Shown piece after piece: positions 43,895 through 51,725 of a stretch of 64,000 nt of DNA. Origin of the DNA: Caryophanales bacterium UBA4694. Its GTDB lineage: Bacteria; Bacillota_I; Bacilli_A; RFN20; CAG-288. The stretch is taken from contig DHKM01000027.1 in assembly GCA_002404835.1 (NCBI GenBank), positions 1-64,000 on the forward strand, in the 5' to 3' direction. The stretch's first letter is position 1; every line of letters starts with the position of its first letter. Made by a program: the position numbers and the translations under genes. A model generated the notes under the pieces. The model worked only from the letters and a program-made list of their open reading frames with translations, was not told the origin of the DNA and made no database searches.

Positions 43895-44763
43895 TCCTCA
43901 TAGCCGAATTTCTTCAGATACTTATCGGAATTTCTCCATCCCGGAATGCATTTCACAACCAAATCACAATAACATGGTTTCCCGAAATAGGCAGAAATTG
44001 CCGTTTCACTGAATTTCGAAATCGTAGAAATCATTTTGCCGTTTTGCCCAATGACGATTCCCTTTTCGGAATCTTTATCGACAATGATGTTGGCTCTCAC
44101 TTCAATTCCGTCATCTTCCTCTTCGACGCTTTTTACGTCAACATAAATGCTGTGCGGAACTTCCTTATCCAAAGTGCGCATGCATTTTTCACGAATGATT
44201 TCCGCTATAATAAATTCCATCGGATGATCCGAAACCATATCGAGAGGATAATACGTTTCACCTTCGGGTAATTTATCTTTCAAGCAATTTAAAATCGTAT
44301 CGATGTTAAATCCGTCTTTTGCAGAAGTTTCGATAAACTGGGCTTTAGGAAGGACTTCCTGATAACGAGCGAGTCTTTCTTTGGCGATATCAATCCGACA
44401 AAGATCGATTTTATTGAATGCAACAATGACAGGGATATCCTGTTTCGATAATTTTTGTGCAAGTTCAAAATTTGGCGCTTCACTGGCATCAATAACATAA
44501 AGAATGACGTCAACACCTTCTTTTGCATTTTCAGCATCTCTTAGAAGAATGGAGCCAAGCTTTGCATGAGGTTTGAAAACACCTGGAGTGTCGACAAAAA
44601 CGATTTGACTATCTTCATCGTTATAGATTGCTTGGATGTTATCCCTTGTGGTCTGCGGTTTAGAAGATACAGCGAGGAGTTTGAATCCTAAGCATTTATT
44701 GATGATTGTGCTTTTACCGGCGTTAGCTCTTCCATAGACGCATACATATCCTACTTTTTTCAT
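43891..44763 (-). CDS. era: GTPase Era
   Basis: 290 aa ribosome-assembly GTPase binding the 16S 3' end. G1 GRANAGKST (residues 10-18), G2 QTTRDNIQ, G3 DTPG, G4 NKID and G5 SAKDG are present, and a C-terminal KH domain has EKGIVIGQNGKMI. It overlaps the ybeY-cdd fusion gene and recO by 4 bp each, giving tight coupling of RNA maturation and repair genes. Confidence 0.96.
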   Translation of the reverse strand: MKKVGYVCVYGRANAGKSTIINKCLGFKLLAVSSKPQTTRDNIQAIYNDEDSQIVFVDTPGVFKPHAKLGSILLRDAENAKEGVDVILYVIDASEAPNFELAQKLSKQDIPVIVAFNKIDLCRIDIAKERLARYQEVLPKAQFIETSAKDGFNIDTILNCLKDKLPEGETYYPLDMVSDHPMEFIIAEIIREKCMRTLDKEVPHSIYVDVKSVEEEDDGIEVRANIIVDKDSEKGIVIGQNGKMISTISKFSETAISAYFGKPCYCDLVVKCIPGWRNSDKYLKKFGYED

Positions 44764-45629
44764 GCTTTGAGGTCCTCTTTGGTAAAGGTGAAAGGAAGTA
44801 GTCCTTGCACCGTAGTAAATAGATGTTTGGTCGTATCCTTATTATAAATATATACTGGGGCAGAAAGTTCCATAAGCTCAGACATTACTTGCCTGCAGCT
44901 ACCGCAACACGTTCCAACATTTGAGGAATCGGTTATAACACCAAGGCTAACAATGTCTTCTTTTCGATAGCCGGAGGCGTATGCATGATAAAGAGCGACT
45001 CTTTCCGCACACATGGTAACTCCATAGGCTGAATTCTCGATGTTAAAGCCTTGCAGGTAGGTTCCATCTTTCATGACAAGGACTGCTCCGACGTGAAAAT
45101 TAGAGTAAGGTGCAATTGATTTACTCTGCGCTTGGATTAGGTTCTTGACCAACTTCTTCTGATTCGTATAGAAATCAATGGGAAGATGGTTAAGAATATC
45201 GTTTTGAAGAGGGAACATGATTTTCGCATCCGCCTCTTTCATATGATCATATCCGAAAATATGAAGTAGTCCGTGAATGAAAAGAAAAGCAAGTTCCCTA
45301 TCAAATGGATGTTTATATTCTTTTGCTTGTTTTTTTGCAATCGATGGGGAAATCAAAATGCTTCCCAAATCGATGATAGGATCATCCGGATTGAAGTCGG
45401 CCTCACGATAGGCAAATGTAAGAACATCTGTAGGACGATCGATTTTGCGATATTCTTTGTTCAACTTGTGAATTTCTTCATCAGATACAAGAGATAGGGA
45501 AACTTCATAATTTCCTTTTTTTCCCAAACGTTCCAATGTAAAATCAAAAACAGTCTGAAACAGTTCATTCAGTCCCTTTTTCTGATGTGTGTTGTCCAGA
45601 TAATCCAGTACATGCTGATATTCTTCCAT
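44760..45629 (-). CDS. ybeY: YbeY endoribonuclease fused to cytidine deaminase
   Basis: 289 aa two-domain protein. Residues 1-150 are YbeY, the 16S rRNA maturation/quality-control RNase: DRPTDVLTFAY, GSILIS and the metal site HGLLHIFGYDH (His119, His123, His129). Residues 155-289 are a complete cytidine deaminase: PYSNFHVGAVL, MCAER (Cys207 zinc ligand, Glu209 proton shuttle) and CCGSCRQV (Cys242 and Cys245). Bacillus has ybeY-dgkA-cdd-era as separate genes; here dgkA is lost and the two flanking genes are joined. GGAGG lies inside the 3' end of the preceding gene, with 65 bp of overlap. Both active sites look intact. Confidence 0.92.
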   Translation of the reverse strand: MEEYQHVLDYLDNTHQKKGLNELFQTVFDFTLERLGKKGNYEVSLSLVSDEEIHKLNKEYRKIDRPTDVLTFAYREADFNPDDPIIDLGSILISPSIAKKQAKEYKHPFDRELAFLFIHGLLHIFGYDHMKEADAKIMFPLQNDILNHLPIDFYTNQKKLVKNLIQAQSKSIAPYSNFHVGAVLVMKDGTYLQGFNIENSAYGVTMCAERVALYHAYASGYRKEDIVSLGVITDSSNVGTCCGSCRQVMSELMELSAPVYIYNKDTTKHLFTTVQGLLPFTFTKEDLKA

Positions 45630-46851
45630 CAGTCTTACCTCCGCATTTAGCCCTATTATTATAAACGAAATGGCTGAATGATTTCACAGAAATATCAAGA
45701 GGTTGGCTTAAAGAATTGATTTTTGTACGAATTTTCGTTTCGTCTAATGAAATTCGAAGAAGTTTATAGAAGAGCATCGTAAAAGATAAGCCTAAAAAAA
45801 GATAAAATAGATAAAAATTAAGAGAATAACGTTTTCCAAAAGCCATTTCCAAAATGGTCAAAATGGATAAAACCAAAGCTTCAAGAATACATAGTGCAAC
45901 AACGGTTTCCTCAAAAGAAGAGGCGATATCCCTGGCTTCGAAGAAATATTGAGAAAAGCCTTTTTCAGAAAGTTTTGACCGCATCATTTCCTCTTTTAAC
46001 GAACAATCGCGATCAATTTTGCAATATTTCCCATTCATGAAGAAAATTAGAAAAGAAAAGAAAAGGGAGACAAAGCCAAGAGCAATCACAAAGTTCCCAT
46101 TGCTTAAGAAGACAAAAAAAGACAGTACGGCACTAGAACCATAGCTAACCATAGAACTATAACGATTGATAGTTGAAGAAATCAAAGAAGAAAGGTTTAC
46201 ATAATCGTTATAATTTCCGGTGCTTTCCAAAAAAGGGATAAGAATATCCGTATCAATCCGTTTCCTTGTTTTTTTATTCAAAAGCACTTGAATGAAAATA
46301 AAGAAGAAAGAAGAAATCAATAATATTATTTTTATTTCAAAAGCAATTTCTTCTGATAGAAAAAAGAAAAGAAGAGTCATGGACAAAGACTGGAAGACGA
46401 AAAGAAGAAAATAGAGAAGCAGTTCAAGGTTAGAAATCATTCGGCAAGTATCTTTCCGCTTTTTCCGTGAAAACAATTTTGTTATGAGTACTTTGCCGGT
46501 ATAAACTTTCAAAAATTCTTCTATGGGCAAAAAATAAACACCAAATTCACTGTCAACAACTTGAATTCTAGACCCAATCCTTTTTGTGATAACAACAAAA
46601 TGCAGTCTACCGCTGGGATAAAGAATCTGAGCTATCAACGGATAACATTTTTTATCTATCAAAAACAAATCCTTTTCAAGTCTTCCTTCCACGGAAACAT
46701 GTACTTTTTCTAAAGCATTTTTCATGGATAGAAAATCCGAAATTTTCTCGAAAGGGTATGTTTCATACTTCCTATCCTTCATCAATATAGAAAGATAGTT
46801 CCTCAAACAAGCTCGACCGCAATCATCAATCTCATTCTGAAAAATCATCAT
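45565..46851 (-). CDS. C39-peptidase/six-TM protein lacking an ATPase domain
   Basis: 428 aa. Residues 1-130 form a C39 cysteine peptidase: Gln5 and Cys11 in QNEIDDCGRAC, His84 in RLHFVVI and Asp100 in VVDSEFG. Six hydrophobic segments follow in three pairs (about 140-195, 235-285 and 310-375), the layout of an ABC-exporter membrane domain as in peptidase-containing bacteriocin transporters. The protein then ends with about 50 polar residues; there is no Walker A, signature or Walker B, and no neighbouring ATPase gene. The start is the ATG at 46851, 5 nt after GGGAGG. It sits between dnaI and ybeY-cdd. It may process a double-glycine leader peptide without powered export, or partner with a remote ATPase. 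The function is unknown. Confidence 0.75.
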   Translation of the reverse strand: MMIFQNEIDDCGRACLRNYLSILMKDRKYETYPFEKISDFLSMKNALEKVHVSVEGRLEKDLFLIDKKCYPLIAQILYPSGRLHFVVITKRIGSRIQVVDSEFGVYFLPIEEFLKVYTGKVLITKLFSRKKRKDTCRMISNLELLLYFLLFVFQSLSMTLLFFFLSEEIAFEIKIILLISSFFFIFIQVLLNKKTRKRIDTDILIPFLESTGNYNDYVNLSSLISSTINRYSSMVSYGSSAVLSFFVFLSNGNFVIALGFVSLFFSFLIFFMNGKYCKIDRDCSLKEEMMRSKLSEKGFSQYFFEARDIASSFEETVVALCILEALVLSILTILEMAFGKRYSLNFYLFYLFLGLSFTMLFYKLLRISLDETKIRTKINSLSQPLDISVKSFSHFVYNNRAKCGGKTDGRISACTGLSGQHTSEKGTE

Positions 46852-46896
46852 AAATTCCTCCCATAGACAATGGCCCATGGGAGGAAAAATTGTCCA

Positions 46897-47868
46897 CTAA
46901 TCCAAAGAAATATCTTTAATTCGTTTTTTCTCGAAGATTGATTCCATTGATTCTCTGGCACTTGTTTGTTGGTCCATCTTATAGAACCAGGAATTAGCAA
47001 GAGAGCTGGCTGTTTTATCCTGACTCAAACAAGCAAAAGTGATTTTACCGTTTTGATTTCTGGATTGAATCAGCGGATAAAGGTATTGCAGCAAATCTTC
47101 TTCTGTAAAGAATCTGCGTTCAAACAAATTTATGTTCTCTAGGCAAAGGACTTCAGAGGAAAGTAGCAAAGACAAATCCCTTCTTGCCATTTGCGAAACC
47201 TGAAAGTCCTTGTCTTTGAGACACTTGAACAAAGAATGTAATTGGATATAAGAAACTTTTTTTCCTTTAGAAGCAAAGAGATAAGATGCAAACATCAATA
47301 GCCTCCTAGGAAGAAGAGGTGCGCTTTGACTATAGAATAAAATACCTCTATTCTTTTTCTCGCTCGAAAAATCTCGGCAACGCAATAATATTTCATTTAC
47401 CAATATTTCACAATCTTTCAATTGAGAGGGAGTTTTACGCATCTGAATCTGCTTTAGCAGCAAAGATGACTGATCATAGATTGCATCATAAGCGACGTCA
47501 CAAGGAAAAATGTTATTTAATGTTTTCTCTTTGTTCCTCAAATATTCGCATGGAATTCTATCCATTACGATTGCATCAATATCCTCATCATATCTAGGAG
47601 AAAAGCAAAAACCTTTTGCTTTTTTAGGACAACTGGCATATCCCTTTGTGCAGGAGGAGCAGATTTCATCATCCTTTAAATATAGATAAATATCTCCAAC
47701 AGAATGGGAAAAAGTATTTTCCGTTTTCAGCAAGGGTTTCACTTTGCTCTTACAACGAAAAGAATAATCCAAGAGTTGTTTTACTTTGAGTATAAATTCT
47801 CTCTCAGTCTTTTCATCGACTTTTGGGGAAATGATATCCGTGGAAATTCTTTTAATTTCGTTTTTCAT
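46897..47868 (-). CDS. dnaI: DnaI-like helicase loader with degenerate ATPase site
   Basis: 323 aa. The N-terminal half has the DnaI zinc region (CSSCTKGYASCPKKAKGFC) and the helicase-binding helices before it. The C-terminal half aligns by position with the AAA+ domain, but the Walker A site is gone: the expected GxxGxGKT loop reads YSQSAPLLPRRL. The Walker B region reads CLENINLFE. In Bacillus DnaI loads the replicative helicase with DnaB and DnaD. The dnaB-dnaI order and 4 bp overlap support the assignment despite divergence. It probably acts without ATP hydrolysis, or together with another loader. Confidence 0.8.
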   Translation of the reverse strand: MKNEIKRISTDIISPKVDEKTEREFILKVKQLLDYSFRCKSKVKPLLKTENTFSHSVGDIYLYLKDDEICSSCTKGYASCPKKAKGFCFSPRYDEDIDAIVMDRIPCEYLRNKEKTLNNIFPCDVAYDAIYDQSSLLLKQIQMRKTPSQLKDCEILVNEILLRCRDFSSEKKNRGILFYSQSAPLLPRRLLMFASYLFASKGKKVSYIQLHSLFKCLKDKDFQVSQMARRDLSLLLSSEVLCLENINLFERRFFTEEDLLQYLYPLIQSRNQNGKITFACLSQDKTASSLANSWFYKMDQQTSARESMESIFEKKRIKDISLD

Positions 47869-49112
47869 AGTCCAAGATCCTTTGCGAGTTCACCCATATC
47901 TGTTTTTTCTCTATCGTCTTTCTTCTCTACCACATCATCATTATGATTTATAACATTCCTCTTTCCTGTCTTTGCTCTTCTGGCCTCATAATCATGGTTA
48001 GATAAATAAACCATAGCATCATAGCAATTTGTGATGTTGTTTGCACTCAAAGAATAGACAACTTTCTCTATGTAACTTTCACGAAATTCCCGATTTGTAT
48101 TCTTCAAAGAATAATCTAAAGCAACATTGAGCACACTATCATCAATTTGACATTCTTTTTTTAGTTTCAAAAGAAAATCAATCATGAAACCAGCAGGCTC
48201 TGCATTAAAATAAAGTTGGAGGAGCTTTTTCGGGGTTATTGTGGAATAAAGCTGGATCAGTTTACCGTTTTGACCATCGGAAGAATAGTTGTTGGCGTCT
48301 CGATCTTTGTGAAACGGAACATAGCGTTTTAGCATCTTAACGTCTTTGGCGAATCCATCGAATACAAAAACATCATCTGTTGTCGTATTTTTTAGAATAA
48401 GATCACATGCTTCATCTTCCGTAACGGAATATATGCTGCAAAGGTCAAGAATATCACCCTTTTCTTCTTGACTGATTTTTCCTACATAGCTCTCTTCCCT
48501 AAGTTTTTGGTTCAGAAGGGGAAAAGAAAAATTAGACTGCTTTTTATAAGCTTTGGATAAATTAAGAAGACCATTGTCTTTTAATACCGCTTCATTGTCC
48601 TGAACGCACAAGGAATAGACATTACGAAATGAAGAACTAATGTCTTTATAGGACTGAAACCCATCATTTGAATTTATAAAGAACCTACTCTTCAACTTCA
48701 AATACTGTTTTTGATCAACAAAGGAACTTAGGGCGGTTCTTAAGAGTGGATCATCAAAAAATTTCTTGGGAGTGGCAGGAGGCAGAACCTTATAGATATA
48801 ATTTACAGAATTCTTACCGTTTATATCTTTTTCTTCTTTCCGCAATGTTTCAAGCAGGCCAATCGCCTCTAAATGGTTCCTTGCATCCAGAAAGCGAACT
48901 TGATCCATTCCGAGAATAGCAAATAAGGTATCATGATATGACATAGAGAGATCAGAAGTATCTAAAGAAAAAGAATATAAAGTTTCATATAAAGAAAAAG
49001 CATCCGTTTTGATAATCGGAAGATAAAGAAAAGCAATTACTTTTTGATCGGTACTGGATAGAGTAAATTCTCCATGAACACGATAAGTGGAATCCTGTTC
49101 GATTATTTTCAT
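47865..49112 (-). CDS. dnaB: Replication initiation/membrane attachment protein DnaB (helicase-loader type)
   Basis: 415 aa of the Firmicutes DnaB/DnaD family (not the helicase). The N-terminal winged-helix region has FLYLPIIKTDAFSLYETLYSF-type sequence (LYLPIIKTDAFSLY). The C-terminal DnaB_2 domain lies at about residues 290-365, with VLNVALDYSLKNTN and YIEKVVYSLSANNI. A Lys/Arg-rich tail follows. It begins the operon dnaB-dnaI-C39-ybeY/cdd-era-recO. There is no Shine-Dalgarno next to the ATG; AAGGA lies 13 nt upstream, beyond the predicted transcription start, and the extended -10 box indicates a leaderless mRNA. Confidence 0.88.
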   Translation of the reverse strand: MKIIEQDSTYRVHGEFTLSSTDQKVIAFLYLPIIKTDAFSLYETLYSFSLDTSDLSMSYHDTLFAILGMDQVRFLDARNHLEAIGLLETLRKEEKDINGKNSVNYIYKVLPPATPKKFFDDPLLRTALSSFVDQKQYLKLKSRFFINSNDGFQSYKDISSSFRNVYSLCVQDNEAVLKDNGLLNLSKAYKKQSNFSFPLLNQKLREESYVGKISQEEKGDILDLCSIYSVTEDEACDLILKNTTTDDVFVFDGFAKDVKMLKRYVPFHKDRDANNYSSDGQNGKLIQLYSTITPKKLLQLYFNAEPAGFMIDFLLKLKKECQIDDSVLNVALDYSLKNTNREFRESYIEKVVYSLSANNITNCYDAMVYLSNHDYEARRAKTGKRNVINHNDDVVEKKDDREKTDMGELAKDLGL

Positions 49113-49127
49113 AGCTAAATTATATCA
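49110..49127 (-). promoter_or_regulatory. Extended -10 promoter giving a leaderless start (dnaB operon)
   Basis: On the minus strand TG (49127-49126), A, TATAAT (49124-49119), six bases, ATG at 49112-49110. It is identical in geometry to the lipoprotein and ispH promoters. Confidence 0.65.
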
Positions 49128-49253
49128 TCCTTATTAAAAAAGGCACAACAAAATACAAGAGTGAAGAATAAAACCCAAGAAAAAAGCAAGAAAGCAGAGT
49201 GATTCCTCTTTAATAACTTTATTTTAAACTCGCTTAGCGTTAAAATATTGCCG

Positions 49254-49283
49254 TTGTATTACAGGCTATTTTTTGTAATGCAA
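49254..49283 (+). promoter_or_regulatory. Hairpin in the pyk leader
   Basis: TTGTATTAC (49254-49262) pairs with GTAATGCAA (49275-49283) with one wobble pair and a 12 nt loop. It lies 28 nt before the pyk ATG and just after a TAAAAT box at 49241-49246. There is no T tract, so it may affect mRNA stability or translation rather than termination. Confidence 0.4.
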
Positions 49284-49311
49284 TCGCTTCTGTGAGAAAG
49301 GACATATCAAT

Positions 49312-50775
49312 ATGAATTACAGAATCGATAAAAAAACTAAAATTATTTGTACGATTGGCCCATCCAGTCAAAACAAGGAAACAATGAAAAAACTCCTTGA
49401 ACATGGCATGACCTGCATGAGACTGAATTTCTCCCATGGTAGCCATGAAGAACATCTCGGAAAGATGAATACACTTCGTCAAATCGAAAAAGAAGAAGGA
49501 ATCATCATTCCGATTTGCCTTGATACCAAAGGACCGGAAATCCGAACTTCCTGTTTCGAAGGAGGAAGTGCAACCTTCACAAAAGGGGAAGAAACGCGGA
49601 TTTATATGGGCACAGAGAAAATAGGTACAAGCAAAGCTTTTGGTGTTACTTATACCGAACTCTTCGACGATGTTCCGGTCGGTGCTCTTTTACGCCTAGA
49701 TGACGGAAATCTGGAATTGACTTGCATTAGCAAGGATGAAAAAAAGAGAGAACTTGTGTGCAAGATCGAAAACACCCATACTTGCAAGGATAGACGTGGG
49801 GTGAATGTTCCGAATGTCCACCTCTCCATGCCGTATCTTTCCGAACAGGATAAATCCGACCTTCTATTCGGTTGCAAAGAACATGTGGACTTGGTTTCAG
49901 CTTCCTTCATCCGATCAAAACAGGACATTTTTGACATCAGAAAACTTCTAGATGAAAATGGTGGCAAAAACATCATGATCATTTCCAAGGTCGAAAATAC
50001 AGAGGCTATTGCTAACCTTGATGAAGTCATCCGTTATAGTGATGGTATCATGGTGGCTAGAGGGGATCTTGCTGTAGAAATTCCACCAGAACAAGTTCCC
50101 GTCTATCAGAAATACATGATTGAACAATGCCGCAAATTCGGAAAACCAGTCATTACAGCAACCCAAATGCTGGATTCAATGATTCGAAATCCTTTCCCAA
50201 CCAGAGCCGAAGTCAGTGATTGTGCTTGGGCGGTGGAACAGGGAAGCGATTCAGTCATGCTGTCCGGTGAAAGTGCAAATGGTGATTATCCTGTTGAAGC
50301 AGTTGAAATGCAGGCAAGAATCGCTTCCGTTATGGAAAAGCACTTCGATTACATCACTTCCAATCATAAAGCTTTCGAAACGTCGGATAAGACTGTATCT
50401 GATGCAATTGCTAATTCCGTGGGCGATACAGCCCAGATCATCGGAGCAAAATTAATTGTTTGTTTCTCCGTTTCTGGAAAGACAGCAGTTCGAATTGCAA
50501 AAACAAGACCTGTTTGTCCTGCCTTCGTGGTTTCTTCTGATATGGACGCCTTAAGACATACCATGCTCTTCTATGGAAACTATCCTTATTATGTTAAGAA
50601 AGTACCTGAATTTACGGAAGAGATGGAAGTCTTGGCTATCAAAATTGCAAAAGATTATAATTTGCCAAACGGCTCGAAGATCATCATTACAGGTGGCACT
50701 CCTGTTGGAGCCGGAAAAACGAATTTTATGAAAGTCGTTACGCTTAATGAGCATAATGAAGATATAGAAGATTAA
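49312..50775 (+). CDS. pyk: Pyruvate kinase
   Basis: 487 aa glycolytic enzyme making ATP and pyruvate from phosphoenolpyruvate. Motifs: ICTIGPSS, MRLNFSHGSHEEH, CLDTKGPEIRT, MVARGDLAVEIP, TATQMLDSMI and MLSGESANG; the C-terminal domain follows with an ATP/effector-type tail. It has no extra PEP-utiliser domain. AGAAAGGA precedes the ATG. The ROK kinase follows after 17 nt, so upper and lower glycolytic steps are co-transcribed. Confidence 0.96.
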   Translation: MNYRIDKKTKIICTIGPSSQNKETMKKLLEHGMTCMRLNFSHGSHEEHLGKMNTLRQIEKEEGIIIPICLDTKGPEIRTSCFEGGSATFTKGEETRIYMGTEKIGTSKAFGVTYTELFDDVPVGALLRLDDGNLELTCISKDEKKRELVCKIENTHTCKDRRGVNVPNVHLSMPYLSEQDKSDLLFGCKEHVDLVSASFIRSKQDIFDIRKLLDENGGKNIMIISKVENTEAIANLDEVIRYSDGIMVARGDLAVEIPPEQVPVYQKYMIEQCRKFGKPVITATQMLDSMIRNPFPTRAEVSDCAWAVEQGSDSVMLSGESANGDYPVEAVEMQARIASVMEKHFDYITSNHKAFETSDKTVSDAIANSVGDTAQIIGAKLIVCFSVSGKTAVRIAKTRPVCPAFVVSSDMDALRHTMLFYGNYPYYVKKVPEFTEEMEVLAIKIAKDYNLPNGSKIIITGGTPVGAGKTNFMKVVTLNEHNEDIED

Positions 50776-50792
50776 AAAGGAGAAACCAAATT

Positions 50793-51689
50793 ATGAACAA
50801 GAATGTCGTCATCAGTATTGATTGCGGAGGAACCAATCTCCGAGTTGCAGCTGTCGACCAGGATCTGAAAATCTTAGCCGTCCGTAGAGTACCAACCATT
50901 CATGACAATCCAAAACGCTTATACGAAACAATGAAGGAACTTATCGACCAAGTAGCTGAGGAGGCTAAAATCGAGGTTGTTTCTATTGGCGTTTCCATTT
51001 GTGGAACAGTTGTACACAATAGAGTTGGAAAATGCGGAAATCTCGGAATCGACAGAGGATATGACTTCGCAGAGCTTTTCCACAGAGATTATCCTAAAGC
51101 ACTTTTAAGAATTGCCAATGATGCCAATTGTTCCGCTTTTGTTGAAGCGGAATATGGTGCAAATCGAGGATATTCTGATTCATGTTTTATCACGATTTCT
51201 TCTGGAATAGGTGTCGGACTTGTTCATAATCATGAAATGGTAGACCTTCCTTTAGAAGCAGGAAGACTTATGATCAGTTTCAAAGGAAAATATTATGAAG
51301 CTGAATATTTGCTTTCCGGAAACGGAATCGTACATCTCTGTGCCATGAACAATATTATCATCAATAATGCCGGAGATTTCTTCGCTGGTGTCAGAAGAGG
51401 CGAACCAAAATTCGTCCCTGTCTACAATCTTTGGCTTTCCATGTTAGGCATTTGGCTTGGAAACATCCACCTTCTCTTCGATTGCCAATCTTATGCTTTG
51501 TCCGGTGGTGTCATGAAATCCCAGGATGTCTTCTTGGAAGATTTGGAAAAGGTTGCCAATGCCTCCATTGCCAGCTGGAATTTCAATCCAATCGTTCTTA
51601 AAAACGCAAAATTCGAACAGGATGTTGGTATTGTTGCCGCTGCAAGTCTTGCCTTACACGAATTAGGAATCAACAAAGGTCTTATTTAA
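50793..51689 (+). CDS. ROK family sugar kinase, probable glucokinase
   Basis: 298 aa. The phosphate loop DCGGTNLRVAAVD, the catalytic region ANDANC, the ISSGIGVGLV loop and a C-terminal ALSGGVMKS are ROK features. The ROK zinc motif (CxCGxxGCxE) and its preceding His are not present, so this belongs to a zinc-less subgroup. Glucose is the default substrate because of the pyk neighbour, but mannose, fructose or an amino sugar cannot be excluded. AAAAGGAG precedes the ATG. thrS follows after 36 nt. Confidence 0.82.
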   Translation: MNKNVVISIDCGGTNLRVAAVDQDLKILAVRRVPTIHDNPKRLYETMKELIDQVAEEAKIEVVSIGVSICGTVVHNRVGKCGNLGIDRGYDFAELFHRDYPKALLRIANDANCSAFVEAEYGANRGYSDSCFITISSGIGVGLVHNHEMVDLPLEAGRLMISFKGKYYEAEYLLSGNGIVHLCAMNNIIINNAGDFFAGVRRGEPKFVPVYNLWLSMLGIWLGNIHLLFDCQSYALSGGVMKSQDVFLEDLEKVANASIASWNFNPIVLKNAKFEQDVGIVAAASLALHELGINKGLI

Positions 51690-51725
51690 AAAAAACAATA
51701 CTTAACTTAGGAGTCAATCTAAATC

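Noticed and set aside
51690..51725. T-box leaders before thrS, pheS, hisS, aspS or glyS
   Set aside because: All the upstream gaps are too short or lack the T-box core; the hisS leader only holds the rel terminator and a -10 box.
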